Positions 1 through 9,306 of a stretch of 64,000 nt of DNA are shown one piece after another. Origin of the DNA: SLDF01 sp964537925. GTDB taxonomy: Bacteria; Bacteroidota; Bacteroidia; Chitinophagales; Saprospiraceae. Under the pieces are notes generated by a model. It did not search any database and had not been told where the DNA came from. It was given only the letters and a program-made list of their open reading frames with translations. The DNA lies in the NCBI GenBank assembly GCA_964537925.1, contig CAZICV010000005.1:1-64000 (forward strand). The letters are read 5' to 3'. Numbering within the stretch: position 1 is the first letter of the stretch; each line of letters begins with the position of its first letter. The translations under genes were made by a program, and so were the position numbers.

Positions 1-10
1 TTATAAAGAA

Positions 11-43
11 GAGCTGTCGCTGCAAAGTGGCAGCTCTTTTTTT
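11..43 (+). terminator. Rho-independent terminator of an upstream gene
   Basis: A GAGCTG...CAGCTC stem (11-16 with 31-36) is followed by seven T residues (37-43). It ends a transcript that enters the window from the left. The gene it serves lies outside the window. Confidence 0.75.
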
Positions 44-275
44 GTTTACACCGGCCTCCTCCACCTGCTACCCCTCCGAACCGATGGGGGCTCTCTTTTT
101 TTGAGGTCTTTGGTCTCCCGACCCGGCCTTTGTTTGTCAGCCTGTCCGTTATCGCAGATTCCTCCAGATGGAGACTGCATTAAGCTTCTATGCCGCTTAT
201 CTTCAATGTATTGCCTGTCCAGCTAGATCTTTTATCCTGCCTTGTTTGTTTTATAGGGCTTAAAGTACTTTTAAT

Positions 276-1067
276 ATGCGTAGCGATATGAGCAGCGCGT
301 TGGAATCACCCCTGGTATATGAGGTGAGCCATCCGTTTTCGTTGCATGGAGAGAACGGACCGCGCAGGGTAAGGATATTATTGCCACCGGCTTACCTGAA
401 GCACGGCGATAGATGTTTCCAGGTTTTATACCTGCAGGATGGTCAGAACCTCTTTGACCCGTATGCGCCGTTCGGCAATTGGGGGATCGACCGATCGCTT
501 GTCAGGCTGGCTTCCAAGGGTAAGGATGACCTGATCATAGTGGCCATAGATCATGGCGGCATAGCGCGGATCCGTGAGTTTTCGCCCTACTGCGGACGTA
601 TGGCTCCGGATGCTGGCGGACAGAATTATATACATTTCGTAGCGGATCAGCTTAAGCCTTTTATAGATGCACATTACCGGACCCTGCCAGGTCGGGAGCA
701 TACGGGGATTGGCGGGAGCTCTATGGGCGGGCTGATCAGTCTATATGCCGGTCTTACTAGGGCGGAGATCTTTTCGAAGGTACTTGCATTTTCACCCTCC
801 TTGTGGGCAGCTCCGCAATTGTTTGCCGAAGCGGACCGCTTCTACCCGGGCCTGTCGGCTTATTTTTACCTGTATGGCGGCGGAGCAGAGAGCGGCTCAA
901 TGCTTCCTATGCTGTACAGAATGGCTGAACTCCTGGACCGTAAACGTATTGTCTCCACCAATCTGCATCTCCAACTGTCATCCAATAAAAGAGGTAGACA
1001 CAATGAAAGTCGCTGGGGAAAAGAGTTTCCCAAAGCCATAGATTGGCTATATTTCGGCGCACACTAA
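276..1067 (+). CDS. Alpha/beta-hydrolase, putative esterase family
   Basis: A 263-residue protein of the putative esterase family (PF00756 type, enterochelin-esterase-like). The nucleophile elbow is G-S-S-M-G with Ser149 as likely catalytic serine. An early VLYLQDGQNLFD stretch and a late RHNESRW stretch, which probably holds the catalytic His, are typical of the family. There is no signal peptide, so it is likely cytoplasmic. An ATG at 288 is an equally possible start; no Shine-Dalgarno decides, as usual in Bacteroidota. It ends 20 bp before the aminopeptidase on the same strand, so the two may be co-transcribed. The substrate cannot be told from sequence. Confidence 0.85.
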   Translation: MRSDMSSALESPLVYEVSHPFSLHGENGPRRVRILLPPAYLKHGDRCFQVLYLQDGQNLFDPYAPFGNWGIDRSLVRLASKGKDDLIIVAIDHGGIARIREFSPYCGRMAPDAGGQNYIHFVADQLKPFIDAHYRTLPGREHTGIGGSSMGGLISLYAGLTRAEIFSKVLAFSPSLWAAPQLFAEADRFYPGLSAYFYLYGGGAESGSMLPMLYRMAELLDRKRIVSTNLHLQLSSNKRGRHNESRWGKEFPKAIDWLYFGAH

Positions 1068-1087
1068 GTCACTAAATCGTTCGAGAC

Positions 1088-2518
1088 ATGCAATACTCCC
1101 TGTCGCAGGACGGTGTATTCGCACCGGTTAGCGTTTATTTGTTGAATGGAGTAGCCTCTCTTCGCCAGTTCCAGGAGCGGGCAGGTATCGGGCAGACTGA
1201 GCACCCTGTCTGGCCGCAGGAAAAGGGCAAGACACAACAGATCTGGCATAATGACAGGTTGAACCTGCTTATACAGCTTGGAGAGGGGCCACGTTGGGAA
1301 GATGTGATGCGGACGGTCCGCAGACAGCTTCACGAGGCCAGGGCATTATTCAAAGATACTGTGTCGTTGGATCTGCAGAACCTGGACCTCGATACAATGC
1401 CGCCGGGGTGGGCGGAGGCACTTGGCAACGGGCTTGCCTGGTCCGGGTATACTATACGTGAGGAGAAAGGGAAGGTACAGAACCTGCACTGGTATATACG
1501 TGTACCTGAAAACGGTATGGACGAAGCGGCACTGTACTCAGGCATCACGATCGCCGGAGTACAGGCAGAGCTCTGTGATCTTGTCAACGCACCGCCTAAT
1601 AAGAAGACACCGGCTTATATGGCCGATCGTGCCCGGATATCTGCCGAGCGCTATGGATACAGCTGTCAGATCCTCGATGTAGCGGCTCTGACCGAGCAAA
1701 AGATGGATGCCCTGCTGGCTGTGGGCCGGGGGAGTATGTACGATCCTTGCTGCATCATACTGGAGTACAGACCTGAGAATGCCAAAGCATCCATAGGCCT
1801 CGTAGGCAAGGGAATCACGTTTGACACAGGAGGAATATCTATCAAGGCCTCGGCCAATATGCACATGATGAAATCCGATATGGCCGGTGCTGCGGCCGTA
1901 CTCGGCGCTATTGAAATTGCCGCCGGCCTGGCGCTCCCTGTAGCGGTGACGGCGGTAGTGCCCTGTGCGGAGAATGCCGTAGACGCCAGGTCATACAGGC
2001 CTGGCGATGTCATCATGACACATATCGGGAAATCCGTAGAAGTCATCGATACGGACGCGGAAGGCCGCCTGGTGCTTGCTGATGGCTTGGGCTATCTGGT
2101 TACACACTATGAAGTGGATACCTTGATTGACCTGGCTACGCTCACAGGTAATTGTATTGCTGCACTGGGTTATGAAGCCGCCGGACTGTTCTCTGCCAGT
2201 AAAGAACTTGTAAGTGCCCTGCAGGAGGCGGGGGATCGCTGTGGCGAACAGGTCTGGCAATTGCCGCTGTGGGACACCTACAAGGAGGACCTGCATTCAG
2301 ACGTGGCGGATCTGCGCAATTTCAGTGGCAAACCCGTCGCAGGTGCGATCACTGCAGCGAAATTTCTCGAGGAGTTTACCGAAGGACACAAAAACTGGGC
2401 GCACCTGGATATAGCGGGTGTCGCTTTCAGAGAGAATGAGTTTGGTAAGATGCGCAATGCTACAGCATGGGGTGTCCAATTGCTTCTCGAGTATTTTCGA
2501 AGCAGGTCAGGACAATGA
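1088..2518 (+). CDS. pepA: Leucyl aminopeptidase family protein (peptidase M17)
   Basis: A 476-residue M17 metallo-aminopeptidase that removes N-terminal residues from peptides in the cytoplasm with two divalent metal ions. The signature is complete: GKGITFDTGG with Lys241 and Asp246, SIK with Lys253, SDM with Asp264, and D-T-D-A-E-G-R with Asp323, Glu325 and Arg327. The spacing matches E. coli PepA (for example D246 to D323 against 275 to 353). The N-terminal 150 residues are less conserved, as is normal. It follows the esterase by 20 bp. The symbol is by family; the true substrate range is unknown. Confidence 0.92.
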   Translation: MQYSLSQDGVFAPVSVYLLNGVASLRQFQERAGIGQTEHPVWPQEKGKTQQIWHNDRLNLLIQLGEGPRWEDVMRTVRRQLHEARALFKDTVSLDLQNLDLDTMPPGWAEALGNGLAWSGYTIREEKGKVQNLHWYIRVPENGMDEAALYSGITIAGVQAELCDLVNAPPNKKTPAYMADRARISAERYGYSCQILDVAALTEQKMDALLAVGRGSMYDPCCIILEYRPENAKASIGLVGKGITFDTGGISIKASANMHMMKSDMAGAAAVLGAIEIAAGLALPVAVTAVVPCAENAVDARSYRPGDVIMTHIGKSVEVIDTDAEGRLVLADGLGYLVTHYEVDTLIDLATLTGNCIAALGYEAAGLFSASKELVSALQEAGDRCGEQVWQLPLWDTYKEDLHSDVADLRNFSGKPVAGAITAAKFLEEFTEGHKNWAHLDIAGVAFRENEFGKMRNATAWGVQLLLEYFRSRSGQ

Positions 2519-2538
2519 ATTAGTGTAAGAAATACACT
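2519..2538. promoter_or_regulatory. Candidate operator, ATTAGTGT-N7-ACACT palindrome
   Basis: AGTGTA-N5-TACACT is a perfect 6-bp inverted repeat (2522-2527 with 2533-2538), flanked on the left by ATT. It lies about 16 bp upstream of the -33 element of the amylase promoter, a position suited to an activator. The same element, ATTAGTGT-N7-ACACT, occurs at 6027-6049 before the susC operon. No cognate regulator gene is seen in the window. Confidence 0.55.
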
Positions 2539-2554
2539 TTTAATCCGCGGATAC

Positions 2555-2585
2555 TTGCAGGGGCCTCGTTTTTTTAGTAACTTCG
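2555..2585 (+). promoter_or_regulatory. Bacteroidota-type promoter of the amylase gene
   Basis: TTG at 2555-2557, a 20-bp spacer, then TAACTTCG at 2578-2585, one mismatch from TAnnTTTG. The predicted transcript starts near 2590, about 35 nt before the ATG at 2627. Confidence 0.5.
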
Positions 2586-2626
2586 GTTAGAGGCTTCTTT
2601 TGTTCACCGGATAATCTGCCGTGTCC

Positions 2627-5443
2627 ATGCGCTGGGTATTTTCACTGTTTTCATTGTTCTTATTTTCCTCTCTTTTCAGCCAGGTGGTCGAGACCGATCC
2701 GCCATTCCCCACCCCCGATGGCCAGGTGACTGTCTTCTTCGATGCGACACAGGGCAACGGTGCGCTGCGTGACTGCAACTGCACGGTATACGCGCATACA
2801 GGTGTGATTACCGAACAGAGTACTTCTCCGAGTGACTGGAGATATGTCGTCGGCAACTGGGGCACAGATGACAGCCGGGTACGTATGACTTCGCTGGGCA
2901 ACAATCGCTACAGCCTGAGCTACAACGTCCGCCAGTTTTACAATTTCCCTGCCGGAGAGCGCATTCTCAAACTTGCTTTTGTGTTTCGCAACGTAGGCGG
3001 TACGATTGTTGGCAGGGATACCGACGGCAGCGACATATTTGTAGACGTATACGATGGCCAGCAGGGCCTGTTGGTGACTTTGCGGGATCCGGCAAGTGAT
3101 TTTGTTACCGGGCTCGACGAGGCGATACGCGTCAAGGGTGTGGCCTCCAGGCCTGCACGCATGGAAGTCTGGCGCGATGCGACTATGCTGTATGCCGAAG
3201 ACGGCATTACGGAATTAGATACGGAGATCAGTTCGGGGCCAGCAGGCGATCATGTCCTTATGCTGCGTGCGATCGACGGCGCTGATACGGCTTCCGCGAC
3301 GCGCAGTTACATAAGTACCGGTCCTGCTGAGATTGCAGATCCTCCTCAGGGATCCCGGCTGGGTATCACGAGGGTGGATGGGAGAGCAGTGCGCTGGATG
3401 CTGGAAGCGCCCGGCAAGCAGCAGGTATTCATAAAGGGGAGCTTCAGCGACTGGCAGATCTCTTCAGCCTACCAGATGAAAAGAAGCGCCGATGGCAGAT
3501 ATTTCTGGCTGGATATCCCCGATGGTCTTGCGAATGGCTACCACGGTTATCAATACCTGGTAGACGGAGCGATCCTGATCGCCGATCCGCTGAGTGAACT
3601 TGTCCTGGATCCCGGCAACGATCAGTTTATTCTGCCCTCGCCGTCATTCCCTGACCTGCCTGTTTACCCGGCACAAAAGACGACAGGCATTGTAACTGTT
3701 TTCAGGAAGGCAGAAACAGGTTTTGACTGGCGGCACGATGATTATCAGCGTCCTCCCCGTGAAAACATGATCATCTATGAGCTGCTGGTCCGTGATTTTT
3801 CCGCTGCACATGACTTCAATACGGTATTAGACTCCCTGGACTATCTGCAGCGGCTTGGCGTGAACGTACTTCAACTCATGCCGGTGCAGGAATTCGAGGG
3901 CAACCTGTCCTGGGGATACAATCCTTCCTTTCACATGGCACTGGACAAGTACTACGGATCGCCGGATCAGCTCAAGACACTGGTAGACGAAGCCCATCGC
4001 AGGGGGATCGCAGTGGTACTGGATGTTGTGTACAACCATGCGTTCAGCCAGAGCCCATTGTGCCAGCTATACTGGGATCCGGCCAGTTCGAGGCCTTCGG
4101 CCTCCAACCCCTGGCTCAACCCTATAGAGCGGCACCCCTTCAATGTCGGCTACGACTTCAATCACGAGAGCCAGGCTACAAAGGACTGGCTGGACAGGGT
4201 GATGATATACTGGAAAGAGACGTATCACGTAGACGGATTCAGGTTTGATCTCTCCAAGGGCTTCACCCAGCGTCAGAGCAACAATGTGCAGCAATGGGGA
4301 CAGTACGATGTCAGCCGTGTCGCCTTGCTCAAGCGGATAGCCGACGTGCTGTGGGCCGCAGACGATGCGTTCTATGTCATACTCGAACACTTTGCAGACA
4401 ACCAGGAAGAGAAAGAGCTCTCAGACTACGGAATGATGCTCTGGGGCAACATGAATCACGCCTATAGTGAAGCTGCGATGGGCTTCAGCGCGGATCTGCG
4501 CGGCGCATTGCACAGTGAGCGCGGCTGGACGCATCCCTACCTGATCGCTTATATGGAAAGCCATGACGAGGAGAGGATGATGTACAGAAATCTCCAGTCC
4601 GGAGCGAGTAGCGGTAGCTACAATATCCGCCAGTTGTCTACGGCCCTGGACAGGATCGAACTCGCAAGCACTTTTTTTTACACGTTGCCCGGGCCTAAGA
4701 TGTTATGGCAGTTTGGTGAGCTGGGTTATGACTACAGCATCAATTACTGTGAGAACGGAACGATCAATGAAAGCTGCCGGACTTCTCCCAAACCGGTAAG
4801 ATGGGATTACCTGCAGGACCCGGATCGCCGGTCGGTCTATGATATCACGCGCGATATCGTGCATCTGAGACATGCTTTCCGTGCTTTTACGACGCCTGAA
4901 CACTATGATCATGCGCTGGTCGACAAGGCCAAGCGGTTCAGGCTATCCGGTGAAGATCTGAGGTTGGTCGCACTGGGCAATTTTGACGTAGTCCCCGCTG
5001 CCGTGAGCGCCGATTTTTACAGGACCGGATGGTGGTATGAATACTTTAGCGGAGACAGCATCCAGGTAACCGATACGGCCATGCGCATTACCCTGGGAGC
5101 AGGACGTCACCGTCTCTACCTTGACCGGAAAGTCGAGCGGCCAAGCAGGATTACTTCTACCTCCATCGTGGAGCAGGCTCCCGGCCAGGATCGGATCATG
5201 CTATATCCCAACCCCGTCGACGGCAGTGCTATACATATTCTCTTGCCCGGAGGACTCAACGGCAGGTGGACTGCGGTGGTGAGCGACGCGCAGGGCAGGC
5301 AGAAAACCCTACGTGTGCTGGAATTCGATCACACCGGATCGTGTGAGATGATCCTGGACAGCTCATGGCCGTCAGGATTGTATTTTCTGACACTGTACCA
5401 GGAGAATAAATTGTTGCCAGGACGGTTTTTGCTCGTCCGCTGA
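2627..5443 (+). CDS. Secreted multidomain GH13 alpha-amylase with T9SS sorting tail
   Basis: A 938-residue exported glycoside hydrolase that should cut alpha-1,4-glucans outside the cell. The ATG at 2627 is preferred over an in-frame GTG at 2621; it gives the signal peptide MRWVFSLFSLFLFSSLFSQ. Order of parts: an N-terminal beta-domain (about 25-130) with the wording VTVFFDAT...VYAHTGVIT seen in DUF4961-like domains; a second beta region; an E-set/CBM48-like domain (about 240-330); a GH13 (beta/alpha)8 barrel (about 375-720); a C-terminal all-beta part; and a type A T9SS sorting domain (last ~80 residues, LYPNPVDG start). Catalytic residues fit Asp541 (GFRFD), Glu587 (ILEH) and Asp647 (SHD), with DVVYNH as region I. 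The barrel is complete, so it should be active. It probably works with the Sus operon that follows. Confidence 0.9.
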   Translation: MRWVFSLFSLFLFSSLFSQVVETDPPFPTPDGQVTVFFDATQGNGALRDCNCTVYAHTGVITEQSTSPSDWRYVVGNWGTDDSRVRMTSLGNNRYSLSYNVRQFYNFPAGERILKLAFVFRNVGGTIVGRDTDGSDIFVDVYDGQQGLLVTLRDPASDFVTGLDEAIRVKGVASRPARMEVWRDATMLYAEDGITELDTEISSGPAGDHVLMLRAIDGADTASATRSYISTGPAEIADPPQGSRLGITRVDGRAVRWMLEAPGKQQVFIKGSFSDWQISSAYQMKRSADGRYFWLDIPDGLANGYHGYQYLVDGAILIADPLSELVLDPGNDQFILPSPSFPDLPVYPAQKTTGIVTVFRKAETGFDWRHDDYQRPPRENMIIYELLVRDFSAAHDFNTVLDSLDYLQRLGVNVLQLMPVQEFEGNLSWGYNPSFHMALDKYYGSPDQLKTLVDEAHRRGIAVVLDVVYNHAFSQSPLCQLYWDPASSRPSASNPWLNPIERHPFNVGYDFNHESQATKDWLDRVMIYWKETYHVDGFRFDLSKGFTQRQSNNVQQWGQYDVSRVALLKRIADVLWAADDAFYVILEHFADNQEEKELSDYGMMLWGNMNHAYSEAAMGFSADLRGALHSERGWTHPYLIAYMESHDEERMMYRNLQSGASSGSYNIRQLSTALDRIELASTFFYTLPGPKMLWQFGELGYDYSINYCENGTINESCRTSPKPVRWDYLQDPDRRSVYDITRDIVHLRHAFRAFTTPEHYDHALVDKAKRFRLSGEDLRLVALGNFDVVPAAVSADFYRTGWWYEYFSGDSIQVTDTAMRITLGAGRHRLYLDRKVERPSRITSTSIVEQAPGQDRIMLYPNPVDGSAIHILLPGGLNGRWTAVVSDAQGRQKTLRVLEFDHTGSCEMILDSSWPSGLYFLTLYQENKLLPGRFLLVR

Positions 5444-5480
5444 AGCGGCTGATCATTGTGTTTTTTTACAGAACAGAGGC

Positions 5481-5511
5481 TTGGATTTTCAGTGCCATGA
5501 AGTAGCTTTGC
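5481..5511 (+). promoter_or_regulatory. Near-perfect Bacteroidota promoter before a small ORF
   Basis: TTGG at 5481-5484, an 18-bp spacer, then TAGCTTTGC at 5503-5511, a full match to TAnnTTTG. It would start a transcript near 5517, just before the small Cys/Lys-rich ORF. Confidence 0.6.
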
Positions 5512-5548
5512 GTCCACTAAGTGGATTTTGTCTAAATAAATATTAGCA

Positions 5549-5707
5549 TTGAAAGCACTTCATTTCACTTCCTCCTCACCATCTCTTGAGCTTCGGGCAG
5601 GTTTCATAGCCCTGCCTGTCGTGCAGATGAAAAAGGACAAGAAGAAGTGTTGCAAGAAGTTCAAGAAGGGCAAGCGCTGTAAGAGCTGTCCCGGTAGAAA
5701 GGATTGA
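5549..5707 (+). CDS. Small Lys/Cys-rich protein
   Basis: A short frame of up to 52 codons from a TTG at 5549, or 26 residues from the ATG at 5627, ending at TGA 5705-5707. Its tail, KKDKKKCCKKFKKGKRCKSC, is very basic with four cysteines in CC and CxxC-like spacing, followed by PGRKD. A near-perfect promoter sits just upstream (5481-5511), which argues that it is real. The part before the ATG (LKALHFTSSSPS...IALPVVQ) reads like a weak signal or leader, which favours the longer form. Its role is unknown; metal, nucleic-acid or membrane binding are guesses. It lies between the amylase and susC but need not belong to them. Confidence 0.5.
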   Translation: MKALHFTSSSPSLELRAGFIALPVVQMKKDKKKCCKKFKKGKRCKSCPGRKD

Positions 5708-6183
5708 TCGGTCCCTCTGGTCGTATCCGGCCCTGGTGAATTCACATTATATATTGTTGCCTTATTTCGGTCAGTCGCCTTCTCATGGCCTGAGCTTTCA
5801 CTCCTTTATCCATGGTGTCTTTTCTTCGACAGGAGGCCGGCATGTTTGCTGTTTTGACAGTTAATAGTTACCGTGGGGCCTAAGTGTATGATTTTCTGTT
5901 TTTTAGCTTGTAGCTAAACAAATTTAATCACGAGTTGATCGAGTGAGATCAAATTTTATTGCTCTTACGGGCCCTGGGTGAAAAAAAAATTAACTGTTTG
6001 TTATCGAAAGACAAATTCAGTGGTAAATTAGTGTCTACAATACACTAATATTTATTTGATGAATTCCGACAGAAGGCCGAATAAAAATTGGTGTAAAATT
6101 TTGCGTCAAAACGGATTGAATGTCAGTTCGGTATGACGACGGACGAGAAGCTGGCTAAATCAAATCACCTAAAACTATATCGG
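5708..6183. promoter_or_regulatory. 476-bp regulatory region upstream of susC
   Basis: No convincing gene is seen here. The right half is very AT-rich and holds three inverted repeats: TTTAGCT-tgt-AGCTAAA (5912-5928), TTGATC-N6-GATCAA (5935-5952), and ATTAGTGT-N7-ACACTAAT (6027-6049). The last is shared with the amylase promoter region. AAATTTTG at 6096-6103 is one mismatch from a -7 element, but no good -33 partner was found, so the transcription start is unclear. Confidence 0.5.
6027..6049. promoter_or_regulatory. Candidate operator, second copy of ATTAGTGT-N7-ACACT
   Basis: Perfect 8-bp arms ATTAGTGT (6027-6034) and ACACTAAT (6042-6049) around a 7-nt centre. Arm sequence and spacing match the element at 2519-2538. 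It lies about 135 bp before the susC start. This is a probable binding site for a dimeric regulator of the glucan locus. Confidence 0.6.
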
Positions 6184-9100
6184 ATGAATAAAGTATTACA
6201 CAAGGCGTTGGCGACAGCCTTGATGCTTTTATTTTCCCTTGCGGCAGTGGCCCAGGGGATCATAGAGGGCTTGGTCACCGACCAAAAAGGCGACCCGGTC
6301 ATCGGAGCCAGTATCACTCTGCTGAATACCAGCAAGGGAACAGTCTCGGATTTTGACGGCACATACAGGATCACGGGGGTCGCCGCCGGTACGTATACGG
6401 TCAGTGTGTCGTATCTCGGGTATGACCCGGAAGATAAAACAGTATCGATCAGGGGAAACGAGACGGTAAAACTCGACTTTGTTTTGTCGGAAGACGAGAA
6501 ACTGCTGGATGAGGTGGTGGTAGTTGGCTACGGTGTGCAGCGCAAACGCGAAGTGGTAGGGGCTATAGCCAAAGTAGACGGCGATCGCCTGATGGAAACA
6601 CAGGTTACCAGCTTTGAAGCGGCCCTACAGGGGCAGGCAGCGGGTGTAGGTGTTATCCAGGGTTCCGGTATTGCCGGCGCAGGGGCAGTCATACGCATCA
6701 GGGGTATCTCCTCGATCTCTGCCGGCGCCGATCCGCTTTATGTCGTGGACGGAATCCCGATCACTGCGGATAATTTCCTGGCGGAGGCTAACTGGCAGAA
6801 CGGGGCCTTCAATAACAACCCGCTCGCGGTCATCAACCCGGCTGATATCCTGTCCATCGAGATCCTCAAGGATGCTTCGGCAGCCGGTATCTACGGCTCG
6901 AGGGGGACGAACGGCGTAGTTCTCATTACGACAAAAAAAGGAAGGTATACAAAGCCGACATTCAACTTCTCCATCAACCTGGCTACTTCCGACCCGGTGG
7001 CGAAGCCAAGGTTCCTGAACAGCCGGGAGTGGATTGCTATCCGCCAGGAGGCCTGGGAAAACGACGGTAATACAGGCCCGGTATGGCTACCCAATTATAG
7101 TTCAGCCACTGATCCCGTAGACGTTAGGTTGGCTGCAATTCAGAAGGCATCACAGGTCAATACCGACTGGTGGGATGTGATGACGCATACGGGATTCAAG
7201 CAACAGTATAACTTTGGCGCCAATTGGGGCAACAAACTCATGCGTGCCTATGTCGGTGTCAACTACTCCGATAATGAGTCTTATATAGTGGGTAATAAAC
7301 TCAAAACCTATGGTGCGCGTGCCAACCTGGATTTTGATCTGGCCAGGAACTTTACGCTCGGTATCAATGCATCATATTATAAAGGTATCAATCGCCGTGT
7401 ACGTGTGGCCTATACAGGAGGACTCGGAGAGGCAATGTCCACAGCTCTGCCGATCTACCCGGTCTACAATAGCGATGGCAGTTACTGGAGGGGAGAGAAC
7501 TCAAACACCGCGCCCAATCCATTGTTCGGGTCGGAAAACTTCCAGGGATATACTATAGACGATCGCCTGATCAACTCGATCACGCTTAACTATAGGGCTA
7601 CCGAACGACTTACTTTCGCTGTGAACGGCGGATATGACTACCTCCTGCAAAACAACGACATATTCGAAACGGCTGCATTGCTACAGCAATCTACGTCACG
7701 TGCAGAGCGTGACAGCCGCGAAGTAAACAATGTCAATGTATCCGGTACGGCAGAATACAGGATCCTGGCATCGGAAGACAATGATCTGAAGCTGATGCTG
7801 GGTACGGAACTCCAGCGCTCGGTCACCTCTGGGTTCAATAACCTCGTTTTCAGGGATGTATCGAGTACGCAGTACCTGGGTGACGGCAATTTCGGCGATG
7901 CGAATGCAGATAGGTCAAATTATGTAGTCAGAGCCAACGACGTGGTCTCTTTTATCTCCTATTTCGCCCGGGCGAACTATATGCTGAAAAACCGCTACAT
8001 ATTCCAGGCTTCAGGACGGGTGGATGGTTCTTCAAGATTCGGCCCCAACAACCGCTACGGTTTCTTCCCTGTCGCTGCGGCAGGCTGGGTGATCTCGGAT
8101 GAGCCGTTCTTTAATCGCAATTTTGTCAGTTTCCTGAAGCTCAAGACTTCCTACGGTATATTGGGTAATTCAAACATTCCTCCTAATGAATGGGTAGGTA
8201 CGTATAGTAAAGAAGGCCAGTACAACCGGGATTCTATCCTGTACCCGCAAAAGTTCGAGAACCCCAATCTCAAATGGGAGACTACACGGAGTTTTGACCT
8301 TGGTATCGAGCTTGGTCTCTTGGAAGATCGCTTCTTCGTGAATGCATCATACTACAAAAAGCGCACCCTGGATGCACTGCTTGGCCTTGTCATCCCCAAC
8401 TACTTTGGCGGAGGAGGTGTATTCTACTGGGACAATGTCGGTGAGATCCTGAATGAAGGTGTAGATCTTGGGGTGACAGCCCATATCCTCCACAACAGAG
8501 CGTTCAGGTGGACGACTACTCTGAATGCAGGGTACAACTACAACGAGATCCTCTCGCTGGGTAACTACACAGAGGACGCTGTGAGCGGCGGTACAAATGA
8601 TACTCGTGCCGTGGTAGGCTACCCCGTAGGTACCAACTACCTGATCCGCTACTACGGCGTAGACCCTGAGACCGGGCGACCGATCTACCTGGATGCGGAC
8701 GGTAACAAGACCTACGAGTACAATGAAGCAAGAGACCGGGCGCCCGTAGGAGATATCCTTCCAAAGTTGACGGGTGGCTGGCAGAACAGCTTTGCCTACA
8801 AGGGACTGGAGGTCAATCTTCTCTTCGTGTTCTCATGGGGAGGCAAGATATACGATAGCTCATCCAAACGCCAGATGACCATGATCACCGACTGGAATAT
8901 CCGCGAAGATGTTGGCGATCGCTGGAGGCAGCCGGGAGATAATGCCATCTACCCCAAGGCTACGATGACTTTCTCCGAGCATGGCAACGACAAGGAATGG
9001 TTCAATACGAACCTGTTTTTGCACGATGGTTCCTATGTGCGTCTGCGCAATATATCCGTGGGCTACCAGATACCGGCGAATGTATGCAGCAAGCTGGGCC

Positions 9101-9285
9101 TTCGCGGCCTGCGCGTGGCGCTGACGGGGACCAACCTTCTTACATTCACGAAGTTCCCGGGACTGGATCCGGAGGTGGCGCGTGACTTCGACAGTGTTGT
9201 GGACCGCAATATGAGCGTCAACATCACCTATCTGACCCCTCCGCAGGAAAAATCTGTCGGTCTGAACATCAACCTTACTTTTTAA
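6184..9285 (+). CDS. susC: SusC/RagA-type TonB-dependent outer-membrane transporter
   Basis: A 1033-residue outer-membrane importer that takes up oligosaccharides with energy from TonB. The start at 6184 (MNKVLHKALATALM) gives a clean signal peptide ending AVAQG; an upstream in-frame ATG at 6133 would bury it. Order: a carboxypeptidase-D regulatory-like domain (about 25-105), a TonB-box-like DEVVVVGYG, a plug with the SusC-type KDASAAGIYGSRGTNGV stretch, then a 22-strand barrel to the C terminus. Length is usual for the family. It heads an operon with SusD 21 bp downstream. Maltodextrin as substrate is inferred from the neighbouring amylase and the SusE/F-like protein. Confidence 0.93.
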   Translation: MNKVLHKALATALMLLFSLAAVAQGIIEGLVTDQKGDPVIGASITLLNTSKGTVSDFDGTYRITGVAAGTYTVSVSYLGYDPEDKTVSIRGNETVKLDFVLSEDEKLLDEVVVVGYGVQRKREVVGAIAKVDGDRLMETQVTSFEAALQGQAAGVGVIQGSGIAGAGAVIRIRGISSISAGADPLYVVDGIPITADNFLAEANWQNGAFNNNPLAVINPADILSIEILKDASAAGIYGSRGTNGVVLITTKKGRYTKPTFNFSINLATSDPVAKPRFLNSREWIAIRQEAWENDGNTGPVWLPNYSSATDPVDVRLAAIQKASQVNTDWWDVMTHTGFKQQYNFGANWGNKLMRAYVGVNYSDNESYIVGNKLKTYGARANLDFDLARNFTLGINASYYKGINRRVRVAYTGGLGEAMSTALPIYPVYNSDGSYWRGENSNTAPNPLFGSENFQGYTIDDRLINSITLNYRATERLTFAVNGGYDYLLQNNDIFETAALLQQSTSRAERDSREVNNVNVSGTAEYRILASEDNDLKLMLGTELQRSVTSGFNNLVFRDVSSTQYLGDGNFGDANADRSNYVVRANDVVSFISYFARANYMLKNRYIFQASGRVDGSSRFGPNNRYGFFPVAAAGWVISDEPFFNRNFVSFLKLKTSYGILGNSNIPPNEWVGTYSKEGQYNRDSILYPQKFENPNLKWETTRSFDLGIELGLLEDRFFVNASYYKKRTLDALLGLVIPNYFGGGGVFYWDNVGEILNEGVDLGVTAHILHNRAFRWTTTLNAGYNYNEILSLGNYTEDAVSGGTNDTRAVVGYPVGTNYLIRYYGVDPETGRPIYLDADGNKTYEYNEARDRAPVGDILPKLTGGWQNSFAYKGLEVNLLFVFSWGGKIYDSSSKRQMTMITDWNIREDVGDRWRQPGDNAIYPKATMTFSEHGNDKEWFNTNLFLHDGSYVRLRNISVGYQIPANVCSKLGLRGLRVALTGTNLLTFTKFPGLDPEVARDFDSVVDRNMSVNITYLTPPQEKSVGLNINLTF

Positions 9286-9306
9286 CCCAAGTGCAAAACA
9301 GTTGTC

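Noticed and set aside
5437..5448. CCGC-TGAA-GCGG hairpin at the amylase stop codon
   Set aside because: Arms are only 4 bp and the T-run lies 11 nt further on, too far for a terminator.
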